The position numbers were made by a program, and so were the translations under genes. Shown here piece after piece: positions 36,751 through 46,161 of a stretch of 64,000 nt of DNA. The notes below the pieces were generated by a model. That model was not told the origin of the DNA, ran no database searches, and saw only the letters and a program-made list of their open reading frames with translations. The DNA is from Pseudoneobacillus rhizosphaerae (GTDB lineage Bacteria > Bacillota > Bacilli > Bacillales > Cytobacillaceae), in the NCBI RefSeq assembly GCF_917563885.1, contig NZ_CAKJTG010000004.1, positions 121,876 to 185,875 of the forward strand. Direction: 5' to 3'. The first letter of the stretch is position 1, and each line of letters begins with the position of its first letter.

Positions 36751-37042
36751 AAAAAAATCCCACCCCCAAGACCAATAAATAGTCTTGGGGACGAGATTAT
36801 ATCGTCGTGGTGCCACCCCAGTTCATTCATATGTTACCATATGAACCTTTTCAAGTACGGCATGACAAACCATGCTTATACTCTAGCTCGATAACAGGAG
36901 CTCCTGTCACACTATCCCTTAGTAAAGTTCCAATGTGCCGCTCAGAGACTTGGTTCAATAAATCATTCCTGCTCGTTTTCAGCACCCAGAGCTCTCTGTG
37001 AGGAATTCATTTACCTACTCTTCTCATCATCGCATTTAAATT
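36751..37042 (-). promoter_or_regulatory. T-box riboswitch of glnS, CAA specifier
   Basis: The minus-strand leader contains the T-box core GGTGGCACCACG (36818-36807). It is followed by a terminator with a 9-bp stem (36765-36773 with 36783-36791) and eight T. The upstream stem I ends GAAC-CAA-GTCTCTGAGC, placing the codon CAA (36952-36950) at the specifier position. CAA is glutamine, agreeing with the gene product. Uncharged tRNA-Gln should bind stem I and the T-box bulge and turn transcription on. Confidence 0.92.
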
Positions 37043-37048
37043 GTCTAT

Positions 37049-37077
37049 ATCGTATCATCTCAAAAACGGTATGTAAA
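37049..37077 (-). promoter_or_regulatory. glnS promoter
   Basis: On the minus strand TTTACA (37077-37072), a 17-bp spacer and TACGAT (37054-37049), just ahead of the T-box leader. Confidence 0.55.
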
Positions 37078-37145
37078 GAGACGATATGCAGGTATTGACA
37101 AAAGGCAAATTAGCCAATTTAGTTCAGTGGCGAACATATTTAAGT

Positions 37146-38273
37146 TCAATCATTTATACCAGATCGCATCATTGTAAAGTCTACTTTTACATTCACTTTA
37201 GCGTTTGGATACATTTCATGCCACTTTTTCTTCGTAAGCTTCGAGTTACGAACAGAGAATCTATATACTTCCCCAAGACCAATGATATCTGAATTTTTGG
37301 ATTGACAATAAGCAATGAGGTTTTCAACTCGTTTTTCCATTTCTTTTGAAACTTCCTTTTCAAACAGTTTTAAATTACTTGACTTAGTCAAATCAATATC
37401 ACTATTGATATCAATCAATCTTGCATTTAGCTTTACTTTTATATCAAATTCAAGATTCTTTTTGTTTACAAGCTTTATATCACTATTACTATGTATAGTA
37501 TCTAAGGAGATAACTGTCTTTCGTTCTGAATGACTTAATCCCCTCAACTTTGGTGATTCACTCATAAAAATTAGTTCTGTACTTCCAGCTTTGTATTTAT
37601 CGTTAATTAATTTCAGATAAAAACTTTGATCTGTAGAAATTCTACCAACTAAACGGTCATCTTTATAGATCCCAACTCCAGTAAACTTAACTTCCGAGTT
37701 ATCTATTTTCTTTAGAATCGGAATAAATGGATCTCGTCCTGCTGAGTAGTATCGATGTAAAACCTCCTGTAAAGTAGCAGAAGGCATAATTTCATCTTTT
37801 GTATTTTGTTCTATGAGTCTAAATAAGTGTAAACCAATATTAGGGATGTGTGGATCTTGCAGGTTTAACAAATCCCTAGCCTCCCCTTCCACAATGGAAA
37901 GGTAAGATAGATCACTAATCGCGGGATCTTTCGCTAATGTATCTGAAATATGAAGCATACGCTGATGAGCTAATTCTTCCCCTAGTAGGATAACTCTTAG
38001 CTGTCCCGCTAACAATCTCTTTGATGTCTTCTTATTAGCCGATGTATTAAGGCCCCTTACGGAATAGGCTTGGGTTTCTACTATTTTTATATCGGTTTTG
38101 GCATCAGGCTCAATCTTTAATTCCACCGCGGTTCCCTTAATCAATCCTTTTTCTCCTTCATCATATCCAATGGTGGTAATGAGTCCGATTTCTTCAAGTA
38201 TTTGGGGTTCAGCACAGCCAGTTAGGTTGAAAAAGGCTAACAAATATACAGCTAATATTCTCTTTTTTATCAT
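37146..38273 (-). CDS. Ger(x)C-family germination lipoprotein (second operon)
   Basis: This is the C subunit of a second germinant receptor. A basic start (MIKKR), a hydrophobic run and the lipobox NLTGC lead to a lipidated cysteine near residue 20. The following EEIGLITTIGYDEGEKG and the C-terminal AKVNVKVDFTM strand are family features. Length 375 aa, slightly shorter than the copy at 2.7-3.9 kb. The opening CAEPQILEEIGL lacks the WDQ start seen in the first copy, so the two are distinct paralogues. ATG 38273 overlaps the B-gene stop by four bases. Confidence 0.9.
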   Translation of the reverse strand: MIKKRILAVYLLAFFNLTGCAEPQILEEIGLITTIGYDEGEKGLIKGTAVELKIEPDAKTDIKIVETQAYSVRGLNTSANKKTSKRLLAGQLRVILLGEELAHQRMLHISDTLAKDPAISDLSYLSIVEGEARDLLNLQDPHIPNIGLHLFRLIEQNTKDEIMPSATLQEVLHRYYSAGRDPFIPILKKIDNSEVKFTGVGIYKDDRLVGRISTDQSFYLKLINDKYKAGSTELIFMSESPKLRGLSHSERKTVISLDTIHSNSDIKLVNKKNLEFDIKVKLNARLIDINSDIDLTKSSNLKLFEKEVSKEMEKRVENLIAYCQSKNSDIIGLGEVYRFSVRNSKLTKKKWHEMYPNAKVNVKVDFTMMRSGIND

Positions 38274-39382
38274 ATTTGTTTCTCCTTAAACCCTTTTATT
38301 TTCTTTTTAATTAGTACGAAAACAAACAAAATTATAGGATAACAATAAACAAGATAAAAAGCAGCAAGAGCAAATTTATCATTAAAGGTGTTGATTTTCA
38401 TACGTGTATTAAGAAATAAACTAGAAATAAACAGGATTAATGAAAATATCCAAATAAAATTGGATTCGTTTATGTTAAATGTTCTATTCATTCCTCGTAC
38501 AGCTGCCCATAAATATAGCATGATATTAGGAATGATAATCAACATCCAAAATGCGATGGCTATGTATTCCATTCTCTCGATAAAAGGAAGCTTGACAATT
38601 TTAAATAAGGAAAGTGTTACCCAAATTGATTTTTCTAATTGACCAGAACTAAAATAAGCAATTGCTAATAGCATAAGTAGCAAATATAATATCGTCGTAA
38701 TGGCGATTGCCAAGTGGGCAAATTTCTGAACCTTGTTCTTCTCCTTCAAATGAGGATAAATGACATATAAGATTTCAAATCCAATGACTGTAAATGTCAT
38801 TTTGAATGTACCTTTTAAGATGGCTGGAATATTGCTTTCCAAAATTGGCAAGAAGTGAGTGTAATCGGAATAACGAATTGGATATCCAATAAGTCCTAGC
38901 ATCCACATAGATAACACAATATTAAAAAAACTAACTCCCACTATTACACGAATCCCACCTGTAACTCCGTATACCACTAATAATAATAATGAAATCGATA
39001 AAAACCAGGTAGGAACTTGGGGAAACATCCAAGTTTGGATAACCTCTATATAATTTTTAAGAATCACTAAAGAAGTTACCAAACAATAGAAGATATAAAG
39101 ACAATTCATCATCCTTCCAATCCACTTACCATAAATGTCATGATGAATACCATAAATATCAGAAGAGCCGTAATATTGTAATGTTTTTATCATAATAAAC
39201 ACAATCATATGGGTTAGAATGCCAGAGAGAATGACAGATATCCAAGCATCCTGCTTGGCCTCCAAAAAAATGATTCTTTGAAAACCCTGTATTCCAACAC
39301 CAACTTGAATATCATGAATAATAAAAAATACTAAAAAGGTACTTAACAATAATTGTGGTTTAGGTTGATATTGAATGTCCAT
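38270..39382 (-). CDS. GerB-family germination permease (second operon)
   Basis: A 370-aa integral membrane protein with about ten helices of the spore germination permease group. Family features are the N-terminal FFIIHDIQVGVGIQGFQRIIFLEAKQDAWISVILSG, then YWLYIFYCLVTSLVILKNYIEVIQTWMFP-like segments and VYGVTGGIRVIVG. It starts 23 bp behind the A gene and overlaps the C gene by four bases, giving A-B-C order. Confidence 0.9.
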   Translation of the reverse strand: MDIQYQPKPQLLLSTFLVFFIIHDIQVGVGIQGFQRIIFLEAKQDAWISVILSGILTHMIVFIMIKTLQYYGSSDIYGIHHDIYGKWIGRMMNCLYIFYCLVTSLVILKNYIEVIQTWMFPQVPTWFLSISLLLLVVYGVTGGIRVIVGVSFFNIVLSMWMLGLIGYPIRYSDYTHFLPILESNIPAILKGTFKMTFTVIGFEILYVIYPHLKEKNKVQKFAHLAIAITTILYLLLMLLAIAYFSSGQLEKSIWVTLSLFKIVKLPFIERMEYIAIAFWMLIIIPNIMLYLWAAVRGMNRTFNINESNFIWIFSLILFISSLFLNTRMKINTFNDKFALAAFYLVYCYPIILFVFVLIKKKIKGFKEKQI

Positions 39383-39405
39383 CCTTGTTCACCTGCCTAT
39401 TTCGT

Positions 39406-40920
39406 TCATTCTTTTTCTTTTGCAACTGAAGGATTGTATTTATCAACATCTTCTGGCCGAGTTTGATTAGGTCTTTTGGCAGTAAAAGTTAATGGTAGTC
39501 TAATGATACTGTTCTTCCAGTCAGCTAAACGTGGTGGATAAAATGGCGTTAGAAAAGGTGTACCTAGACTGGATTGTCGCAATAGATGGATAAGTATAAA
39601 GCAAAAACCGAACATAATCCCATAAAATCCCCAAAAACCTGCCAATACAATGATAGGAAATCGCAAAACCCTTACAATGTTTCCCATTGAATAATTTGGT
39701 GTTGTAAAAGAAGCAAGGGCTCCTAAGGCAACAATAATAATTAATATATTACTTGTAAATCCTGCATCTACTGCTGCAGTTCCGATTACAATACCTCCAA
39801 CAATACCCATTGATTGCCCTACTTTAGTCGGTAATCTAGCAGCTGCTTCTCTTAATAGCTCAATAAAAAACTCCATTATCAATGCTTCCATTATGGGTGG
39901 GAAAGGTACCCTTGCCCTAGATTCACTAAGAGGAATTAACAAGGTTTGTGGAATCACTTCATAGTGAAAGGTCAGTGAAGCCACATAAATAGCAGTAAAA
40001 TAGACAGAAAGGAATAAGGCAAAAATTCTTAACAGCCTTAAAAATGTAGCCACTTGCCAATTGACATTCTTATCCTCCATACTTTGAAAATATTCTAAAA
40101 AAGATTGTGGACATGCAATGGCTTGAGGACTTCCATCTACCATAACAACCAGCTTTCCCATTAATAGCCAACTACAAATTCTATCTGGCCGCTCTGTTAG
40201 GACCATCTGCGGAAAAATAGATAAAGAGTTATCTTCAATTAATTGGACTAAAACCGAACTATCTATAAGTCCATCCATATTGATTTTTTTAATCCTATCA
40301 CGTAGAATATCTACCATTTGTTGGTTGGCAATACCATGAATGTGAATCAATGAAACAGCCGTAGTAGTTCGCTTTCCAACTCTAATATCTTCAATACTAA
40401 GATTGGGATCAGCAATATATTTTCTAATTAAAGATAGATTTGTGCTTAGACTTTCATTAAACGCAATCTGCGGACCAATTACTTGTGACTCATTTATGGC
40501 ATTTGATAAAGCTCGACCAGTATTTGAAGCAATTCTTGCATAAATAACCTTATCTGCACCTTCAAGATGAATGATGACATGTCCACCAATTGCCGATTGA
40601 ATCACTTTATCCATCTGATTGGTTTTGTCCATGATTCCAACCGATAGTTGTCCCATAATATTTTCAATGCTATGAAACGATTGGTTTTTAATTTGTTCAA
40701 TAATATCTTTATGGAGCAAGTTCATATCGATTAAAGTATGAAAATAAAATAAAGTAATTCCTGTACCTGGTACCTCTGTTTCTACTATATCCGCACTATT
40801 TTGCAGTCTTCTCCTGAATTCAAGTGACATTCTTTCCCTATTTGTAGGTATAATGTTATCCGCATCTTTTGATTTTTCTTTTTCCTGTTTGTTAGTAGAC
40901 AAGGTTTTTTTGAAGAACAT
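39406..40920 (-). CDS. GerA-family germination protein (second operon)
   Basis: A 504-aa A subunit. A hydrophilic N-terminal region of about 285 residues is followed by membrane segments. Conserved blocks are VLTERPDRICSWL, ESRARVPFPPIMEALIMEFFIELLREAAARLPTKVGQSMGIVGGIVIGTAAVDAG and FLTPFYPPRLADWKNSI. The N-terminus has a charged tail (STNKQEKEKSKDADN) absent from the first copy. AAGGGGAG precedes ATG 40920. The germinant is not predictable. The upstream region is shared with a divergent lipoprotein gene. Confidence 0.92.
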   Translation of the reverse strand: MFFKKTLSTNKQEKEKSKDADNIIPTNRERMSLEFRRRLQNSADIVETEVPGTGITLFYFHTLIDMNLLHKDIIEQIKNQSFHSIENIMGQLSVGIMDKTNQMDKVIQSAIGGHVIIHLEGADKVIYARIASNTGRALSNAINESQVIGPQIAFNESLSTNLSLIRKYIADPNLSIEDIRVGKRTTTAVSLIHIHGIANQQMVDILRDRIKKINMDGLIDSSVLVQLIEDNSLSIFPQMVLTERPDRICSWLLMGKLVVMVDGSPQAIACPQSFLEYFQSMEDKNVNWQVATFLRLLRIFALFLSVYFTAIYVASLTFHYEVIPQTLLIPLSESRARVPFPPIMEALIMEFFIELLREAAARLPTKVGQSMGIVGGIVIGTAAVDAGFTSNILIIIVALGALASFTTPNYSMGNIVRVLRFPIIVLAGFWGFYGIMFGFCFILIHLLRQSSLGTPFLTPFYPPRLADWKNSIIRLPLTFTAKRPNQTRPEDVDKYNPSVAKEKE

Positions 40921-41110
40921 TATGGCTCCCCTTTTAAAAATAAAAAATTATTCACCTTATTGTTCACCTTTTACTTCCAATTATTCAAATCGGCATGGGA
41001 ACGGCTTTTATCAAATTAAGTAACTAGTTGAAGAATGAGCACGCTTTATGTTTTCAATTGAAACTATTCTGATGTTCATCCGTCATATTGGATGAAGGGA
41101 GTGTTCGTCT

Positions 41111-41977
41111 ATGGTAAAAAAGTGTCTCACGTTTATTTTAATTTCTGTTTTGATGATTTTATCTGCTTGCGGAACCAATTCCTCTGTAAAAGAACAGGGA
41201 CAGGCTAGCAACAATTTGAACTCAGTAGGTAGTAATGAAATTGTTAATATGCATGGAAATGTAAAAAATTTAAACCGATTGGATTTTTTTGTTGAAAACG
41301 TTACCGCTAAGAAATCTGACGAGGTTAAGATTACCCATTACACCATTGAAGGAGATCCAATTTATGACACGGTAACCTTTGATGGAAAACAACTTAAAAT
41401 TACTAACGATAATTCAGAGGACAAATTTGGTTCAGGGGAGATTTTTACGTATACATGTAAAAATTTGACTAAAAACGAATCTGAAACGGGGTTAGAATAT
41501 TTGCTAATTGATTGTAAAGCACCTGATGGCAGTAGCGGAAATCATCCAATCGTTTCGATTCGTTATAACTTAGCTGAACAAGACTATTTCGCCTTTCGTC
41601 TGGAATATGGGGTAAATCAAAAAAATGTGATTGATACAAAAAACCAAGAGATTGTTAAAGACCTCCAAAATGGAGAGATGGCAACAGTGATGGATTTCCA
41701 ATTTTCCGAATCGGAAATGCAGCAAATCTATAAGGTTTTGGTGATTGGGGGATATCTCGGTGAAAAACAAATCTCGACACAATGTAAGGAAAAGCCACTG
41801 TATAGCTACAAACTAAAGGTTTGGATTAATCAAGGTGAACGTGAATTTGAATGGAACAGGTGCGATATGAGTGAGGATGGCAAACAAATGACGAAAGTCG
41901 CAGATGATATTATTGCGATTTTGAAGAAGAATGAAACTTACAAGGGATTACCAGAAGTAAAGGGCGATTATGAATAA
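41111..41977 (+). CDS. DUF4362-like lipoprotein
   Basis: A 288-aa exported lipoprotein: signal and lipobox LMILSAC give a modified Cys near residue 20. Residues about 42-165 (NMHGNVKNLNRLDFFVENV, HYTIEGDPIYDTVTFDGKQL, DNSEDKFG) fit the DUF4362 family of small Bacillus lipoproteins, which have no known function. The last roughly 110 residues (FSESEMQQIYKVLVIGGYLGE, WINQGEREFEWNRC) form a second domain I cannot name. It is divergent from the second ger operon and ends at a strong hairpin. Confidence 0.72.
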   Translation: MVKKCLTFILISVLMILSACGTNSSVKEQGQASNNLNSVGSNEIVNMHGNVKNLNRLDFFVENVTAKKSDEVKITHYTIEGDPIYDTVTFDGKQLKITNDNSEDKFGSGEIFTYTCKNLTKNESETGLEYLLIDCKAPDGSSGNHPIVSIRYNLAEQDYFAFRLEYGVNQKNVIDTKNQEIVKDLQNGEMATVMDFQFSESEMQQIYKVLVIGGYLGEKQISTQCKEKPLYSYKLKVWINQGEREFEWNRCDMSEDGKQMTKVADDIIAILKKNETYKGLPEVKGDYE

Positions 41978-41985
41978 ATATAGAA

Positions 41986-42018
41986 AAACGGCCTCCACTG
42001 TTATATTGGAGGCCGTTT
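41986..42018. terminator. bidirectional terminator
   Basis: A 10-bp stem ACGGCCTCCA/TGGAGGCCGT (41988-41997 with 42007-42016) between convergent genes. Confidence 0.82.
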
Positions 42019-42033
42019 CAAACGAGAAGCTTA

Positions 42034-42963
42034 TTAAGCCTCTTCTTTAACCCGCTTCGGCCGATTCACAATCACAATTCCCGACACCACGAGTATTAAT
42101 CCAGCCATGACTAAAAAGTAGACTTCTTCCCCCAATAAAAACGAGGACAGGATTACCCCAAAAACAGGCACTAAAAACATGTACAAGGAGACTAATCCGA
42201 CTTGGTTATACTTCATCACATTATTCCATAGGATGAATCCAGCTGAGGATAAAAAGGCTAGGTAGAAGAGCATCCAGACGGCGTTTGCACTAAAGTCAAA
42301 CGGAAATAAATTGGAAGAAAAGCTGCCGACTAATAACAAACCTAAGGATCCAAATACCATTTGATACGCAGTCAAATACCCTACTTCCATATCACGACTA
42401 CCATTCCTAGCAAGGATATTTCCGAAAGCCCCAGATAACATAGCTAACAGTAGGAGAAGTTCTCCCCAGCCGAAATCAATGGTAAACTCACCTTTAGGAA
42501 GATTGGCAAAAATAACTCCAGCAAATCCCAATGTCATACCAATCGTTTTAATCATATTAATACGGTCATTCTTATACATGAAATGAGCGAGGATGATTTG
42601 AAAAAAAGAAGTCGTCCCTGCGATAATCGAGCCTTGAATTCCAGTTGAGTAGCTCAATCCAATATAAAATAATACATATTGAAAAAAAGTTTGAAAGAGT
42701 CCTATTTTAATAACCGGTAAAAACGTTCTTTTTTGAAATAACATATTCTTCTTTAACAAAGAAAAAAAGATAAGAATCAACAGTCCTGCTAAGAAGAATC
42801 GATAACCAGCAAAAATCATTTGCTCGCCGATTTCTTCGGGTCGAATGTCTAAGCTTTCATAGCTTAATTTAATAAACGGAAAAGCACTCCCCCACAAAAA
42901 GGTTGACCCCGTTGCGGAAATGACGATTCCTAATGGATGGGTAAAAAATCTTTTTGCGTTCAT
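42034..42963 (-). CDS. DMT-superfamily (EamA) transporter
   Basis: A 309-aa membrane protein with ten helices arranged as two EamA repeats of about 140 residues. The first begins GSTFLWGSAFPFIKLSYESL and the second ends VPVFGVILSSFLLGEEVYFLVMAGLILVVSGI, which is the repeat signature of amino acid and metabolite exporters such as RhaT/YdcZ relatives. The substrate is unknown. A GGAG site precedes ATG 42963. It is divergent from the P-type ATPase gene. Confidence 0.86.
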   Translation of the reverse strand: MNAKRFFTHPLGIVISATGSTFLWGSAFPFIKLSYESLDIRPEEIGEQMIFAGYRFFLAGLLILIFFSLLKKNMLFQKRTFLPVIKIGLFQTFFQYVLFYIGLSYSTGIQGSIIAGTTSFFQIILAHFMYKNDRINMIKTIGMTLGFAGVIFANLPKGEFTIDFGWGELLLLLAMLSGAFGNILARNGSRDMEVGYLTAYQMVFGSLGLLLVGSFSSNLFPFDFSANAVWMLFYLAFLSSAGFILWNNVMKYNQVGLVSLYMFLVPVFGVILSSFLLGEEVYFLVMAGLILVVSGIVIVNRPKRVKEEA

Positions 42964-43168
42964 AATTTCGCTCCAATTTTAGTTGCAAATTCTTTCCTAG
43001 TTCATAAATTATATGATAAGATTAAAATAACTACAATTAAATGTTTTCTGGCTATCATGCTGTCACCCTCGCTAAAAATCAATTTTGATTTTTACTAGGT
43101 GGCAGCTTTCGTGTTTTTTAAGGGTAATGATTTTGATTATTTTTCTCACTTAGAAGGAGGGAATGGAA

Positions 43169-45079
43169 ATGGCGGAACTAGCATTAGCCAAAACGGAAGT
43201 CGAAAGGCACAGCGTATTTAAAAAAGTAAAACCACATGCTGAATTGATTGCATCGGTACTATGTGGCATTCTCATTTTAACAGGTTGGCTCTTAGAATTT
43301 ACCAATCATGATACCACAGCAATCATCGTCTATGTGCTGAGCTTTATTATTGGAGGATACGCCAAAGCAAAAGAAGGTATCGAGGAAACCATCGCCAACA
43401 AAGAATTGAACGTTGAAATGTTAATGATTTTTGCTGCAATCGGGTCGGCCATTATTGGCTATTGGACAGAAGGGGCCATTTTGATATTCATCTTTGCTGT
43501 AAGTGGTGCACTAGAGACCTATACGATGAATAAAAGCTTTAAAGAAATATCATCGTTAATGAACCTCCAGCCTGAAGAAGCACTTCGAATCCATGGTGGA
43601 ATTGAAAAAAGAGTTCATGTGTCTGAATTGATTGTCGGTGACCACATTTTAATAAAACCAGGGGAACGCGTTCCTTCAGATGGGAAAATATTAAAAGGCA
43701 TTACCAATATCGATGAGGCCGCCATTACAGGTGAATCCATTCCAGTAACAAAAAACATTGACGATAGTGTATATGCTGGTACCGTTAATATGACTGGTTC
43801 GATAACGGTTGAGATTACAAAACCGAATAGTGAAACCCTTTTTCAAAAAATTATCCAGTTAGTACAAAATGCGCAAAGTGAAAAGTCACCGTCACAGCTT
43901 TTTATCGAAAAATTTGAAGGCACCTACGTAAAGGTCGTTTTAGCAATTGTTGCGTTAATGATGGTCCTTCCCCATTATGTTCTCGGCTGGGACTGGACAG
44001 AAACCTTTTACCGAGCAATGATTTTATTAGTAGTTGCTTCCCCTTGTGCTTTAGTAGCTTCCATTATGCCAGCTACTTTATCAGCCATTTCGAATGGAGC
44101 AAAACACGGAATTCTTTTTAAAGGTGGTGTTCATCTCGAGAACTTAAGCCATTTAAAAGCGATTGCCTTTGATAAAACAGGAACATTAACAAAGGGAAAG
44201 CCCGTTGTAACGGATATTCATATTCAAGACGGGGAGGATCATAACGATTTATTATGGAAAATAGCATCGATAGAAAATCATTCTAATCATCCTCTTGCTT
44301 TGTCCATTGTTTCGCATGTGAAGAAACATTTAAATAAAGAACTACTCCATCCTGAGACGATTGAGGATATGCCCGGAATGGGCGTAAAGGCAATAATTGG
44401 CGAGGAGTATTGGAAAATAGGTAAAGCGGACTTTATCAGTGGGCTAAAATCAAATCATAAGCTGATAGAAAAGGCGAATCTGCTGGCCAGTGAAGGGAAA
44501 ACAATCGTCTATGTACAAATAAATAATCGAGCTGTTGCCCTCATCGCACTTAAGGATGTTGTTCGTGAGGAGGCTAGTAAAGCGATTAAAGAGCTTAATA
44601 AGCTAGGGGTATATTCTGTCATGCTGACTGGGGATAGTGAAAAAACCGCAAAGGTCATTGCATCAGAAAGCCTTGTAAATGAATATGTGGCTGAATGTCT
44701 ACCTGAGGAAAAAGTGAATCAGCTAATAAAACTGAAGGAACGCTTTAAGACCGTAGCAATGGTTGGTGACGGCATTAATGATGCACCAGCACTTGCTACA
44801 GCAAATGTAGGGATTGCCATGGGCGAAGGCACCGATGTTGCTTTAGAAACAGCCGATGTCGTGTTAATGAAAAATGATCTTCCACGAATAGCAGAGGCGA
44901 TTCGTTTATCAAAAAAAATGAATACAATCATTAAACAAAATATTGTCTTCTCTTTAGTTGTAATCACATTGCTTATTTCATCTAATTTCTTACAAATATT
45001 AGATTTGCCTTACGGGGTTATCGGTCACGAGGGAAGCACGATATTGGTCATTTTAAATAGCCTTCGTCTTCTAAGATAA
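43169..45079 (+). CDS. zosA: heavy-metal P1B-type ATPase (ZosA-like)
   Basis: An ATP-driven metal transporter of 636 aa without an N-terminal metal-binding (HMA) domain. Landmarks: the TGES phosphatase motif (AAITGESIPV), the membrane metal site SPCALVAS instead of the usual CPC, the phosphorylation site FDKTGTLTKG, the P1B histidine-proline motif ENHSNHPLALSIV, and GDGINDAPALATANVGIAMG. SPC in place of CPC, lack of HMA and this length all match B. subtilis ZosA, a zinc uptake ATPase; a Cd/Co/Zn exporter is the alternative. ATG 43169 is better spaced from AAGGAGG than ATG 43163. The following hairpin ends the unit. Confidence 0.85.
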   Translation: MAELALAKTEVERHSVFKKVKPHAELIASVLCGILILTGWLLEFTNHDTTAIIVYVLSFIIGGYAKAKEGIEETIANKELNVEMLMIFAAIGSAIIGYWTEGAILIFIFAVSGALETYTMNKSFKEISSLMNLQPEEALRIHGGIEKRVHVSELIVGDHILIKPGERVPSDGKILKGITNIDEAAITGESIPVTKNIDDSVYAGTVNMTGSITVEITKPNSETLFQKIIQLVQNAQSEKSPSQLFIEKFEGTYVKVVLAIVALMMVLPHYVLGWDWTETFYRAMILLVVASPCALVASIMPATLSAISNGAKHGILFKGGVHLENLSHLKAIAFDKTGTLTKGKPVVTDIHIQDGEDHNDLLWKIASIENHSNHPLALSIVSHVKKHLNKELLHPETIEDMPGMGVKAIIGEEYWKIGKADFISGLKSNHKLIEKANLLASEGKTIVYVQINNRAVALIALKDVVREEASKAIKELNKLGVYSVMLTGDSEKTAKVIASESLVNEYVAECLPEEKVNQLIKLKERFKTVAMVGDGINDAPALATANVGIAMGEGTDVALETADVVLMKNDLPRIAEAIRLSKKMNTIIKQNIVFSLVVITLLISSNFLQILDLPYGVIGHEGSTILVILNSLRLLR

Positions 45080-45083
45080 GTGA

Positions 45084-45110
45084 AAGGGGTGACATGGTCA
45101 CCCCTTTTTA
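45084..45110. terminator. terminator of the P-type ATPase gene
   Basis: A 9-bp stem AGGGGTGAC/GTCACCCCT (45085-45093 with 45097-45105), then TTTTT. Confidence 0.88.
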
Positions 45111-45111
45111 A

Positions 45112-45216
45112 TTAGTGATAGCTATTTGAACCGTTAGCTGATCCAGATGTTTTGTTCCCTTTAGCACCTTTTGATTTTTGCTTAGTACTACCATCTTTTT
45201 TTGTTTTTTTAGTCAT
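45112..45216 (-). CDS. 34-aa basic peptide, unknown
   Basis: A frame of 34 codons starts at ATG 45216 with GGGAGGT eight bases upstream. The N-terminal half is dominated by Lys (MTKKTKKDGSTKQKSKG), and the C-terminal half by Ser, Asn and Gly, ending SNSYH. Its composition recalls minor small acid-soluble spore proteins, but I do not recognise a family. It ends directly at the terminator shared with the ATPase gene. Confidence 0.6.
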   Translation of the reverse strand: MTKKTKKDGSTKQKSKGAKGNKTSGSANGSNSYH

Positions 45217-45324
45217 CGGTTGTTTACCTCCCTATGATGTAAAGGGCTCTTTAGAAATCATGCCCTCATACCAGTAGTTTGGTCTATTGTCCTTTTTCTA
45301 TAGTAGGGAAAATTAGACATACTC

Positions 45325-46146
45325 TTAACACCCTTCTCGTTTACTATAATAAGCATTTATTTCTCCGCCTAAAATGATAATAAAGCCCGAAAGGTAAAAC
45401 CAAATCATTAAGACGATAATCGCTCCGATACTCCCATATGTTGCTGAATAATTTCCAAAGTTTCCAACGTAATAGGAAAATGCCCAGGATGTAAGTACCC
45501 AACCAACCGTTGTAAAAAAGGCTCCACGGATTACACTGACGCATTTAATTTTTTTATTAGGTGCCATCCAATACAGCACTGTAAAAACGATAAATAGGAT
45601 AATGGAGCTAACTAGCCATCTAATTGTATTCCATATTGTTAAAAACTCGTTTGATAAACCAAACTCCGAGAAAAGAAATATGCCAATTTCTCTTCCGAAA
45701 ACCGGGAGTAGCAAAGCTAAAATAAACACAAAAATCATCGCAAAAGTAAATACAATGGCCATCCCTCTTGCGACAAGGAAATGCCGTGTTTCTTTAACAT
45801 CATACGCTTTATTAAAAGCACGTACAATGGCATTAATTCCGTTTGAAGCTGACCAAAGTGTACCGATAATCCCGATACTTAAAAGCTTCCCATTTTGATT
45901 AGCCATAATATCTTTTAAATTAGATTCGATTAAAGTCATTGCTTCCCCTGGAGCAAAATCACGTATTACTCCTAATAAATCCACCTCTGAAATAGGTAAA
46001 TATGGGATTACGGTCACTACAACAATTAATAATGGAAAAAGGGACAATAGAAAAAAGTAGGCTAACTGAGAGGCTAAGCCTGAAACATCATCCTCCTCCA
46101 TCCGGTACCACATATCCTTAATAATCGATTTGTTTAGTCCTTTCAA
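45325..46146 (-). CDS. YihY/virulence-factor BrkB family membrane protein
   Basis: A 273-aa protein with six membrane segments. LASQLAYFFLLSLFPLLIVVVTVIPYLP and the later WSASNGINAIVRAFNKAYDVKETRHFLVARGMAI are signatures of the YihY family (once misnamed ribonuclease BN). PNKKIKCVSVIRGAFFTTVGWVLTSWAFSYYVGNFGNYSATYGSIGAIIVLMIWFYLSGFIIILGGEINA-type C-terminal sequence is present. The start is TTG 46146, with AGAGGTGAT upstream. It is directly downstream of the YtxH-like gene and probably co-transcribed. The function is unknown. Confidence 0.87.
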   Translation of the reverse strand: MKGLNKSIIKDMWYRMEEDDVSGLASQLAYFFLLSLFPLLIVVVTVIPYLPISEVDLLGVIRDFAPGEAMTLIESNLKDIMANQNGKLLSIGIIGTLWSASNGINAIVRAFNKAYDVKETRHFLVARGMAIVFTFAMIFVFILALLLPVFGREIGIFLFSEFGLSNEFLTIWNTIRWLVSSIILFIVFTVLYWMAPNKKIKCVSVIRGAFFTTVGWVLTSWAFSYYVGNFGNYSATYGSIGAIIVLMIWFYLSGFIIILGGEINAYYSKREGC

Positions 46147-46161
46147 GACATCACCTCTTAC

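Noticed and set aside
40921-41110. Sigma-G promoter for the second ger operon
   Set aside because: TGAATA-like elements are present but no -10 resembling CATACTA lies at the right distance.
43002-43016. PerR-like inverted repeat upstream of the ZosA-like gene
   Set aside because: Only about 10 of 14 positions fit TTATAATNATTATAA and it sits far from a clear promoter; B. subtilis zosA is PerR-controlled, but the match is too weak to list.
43059-43113. Terminator-like nested inverted repeat ahead of the P-type ATPase gene (CTGTCACC/GGTGGCAG around AAAATC/GATTTT)
   Set aside because: Could be a leader attenuator or a stray repeat; no aptamer or partner sequence was visible, so no function was assigned.
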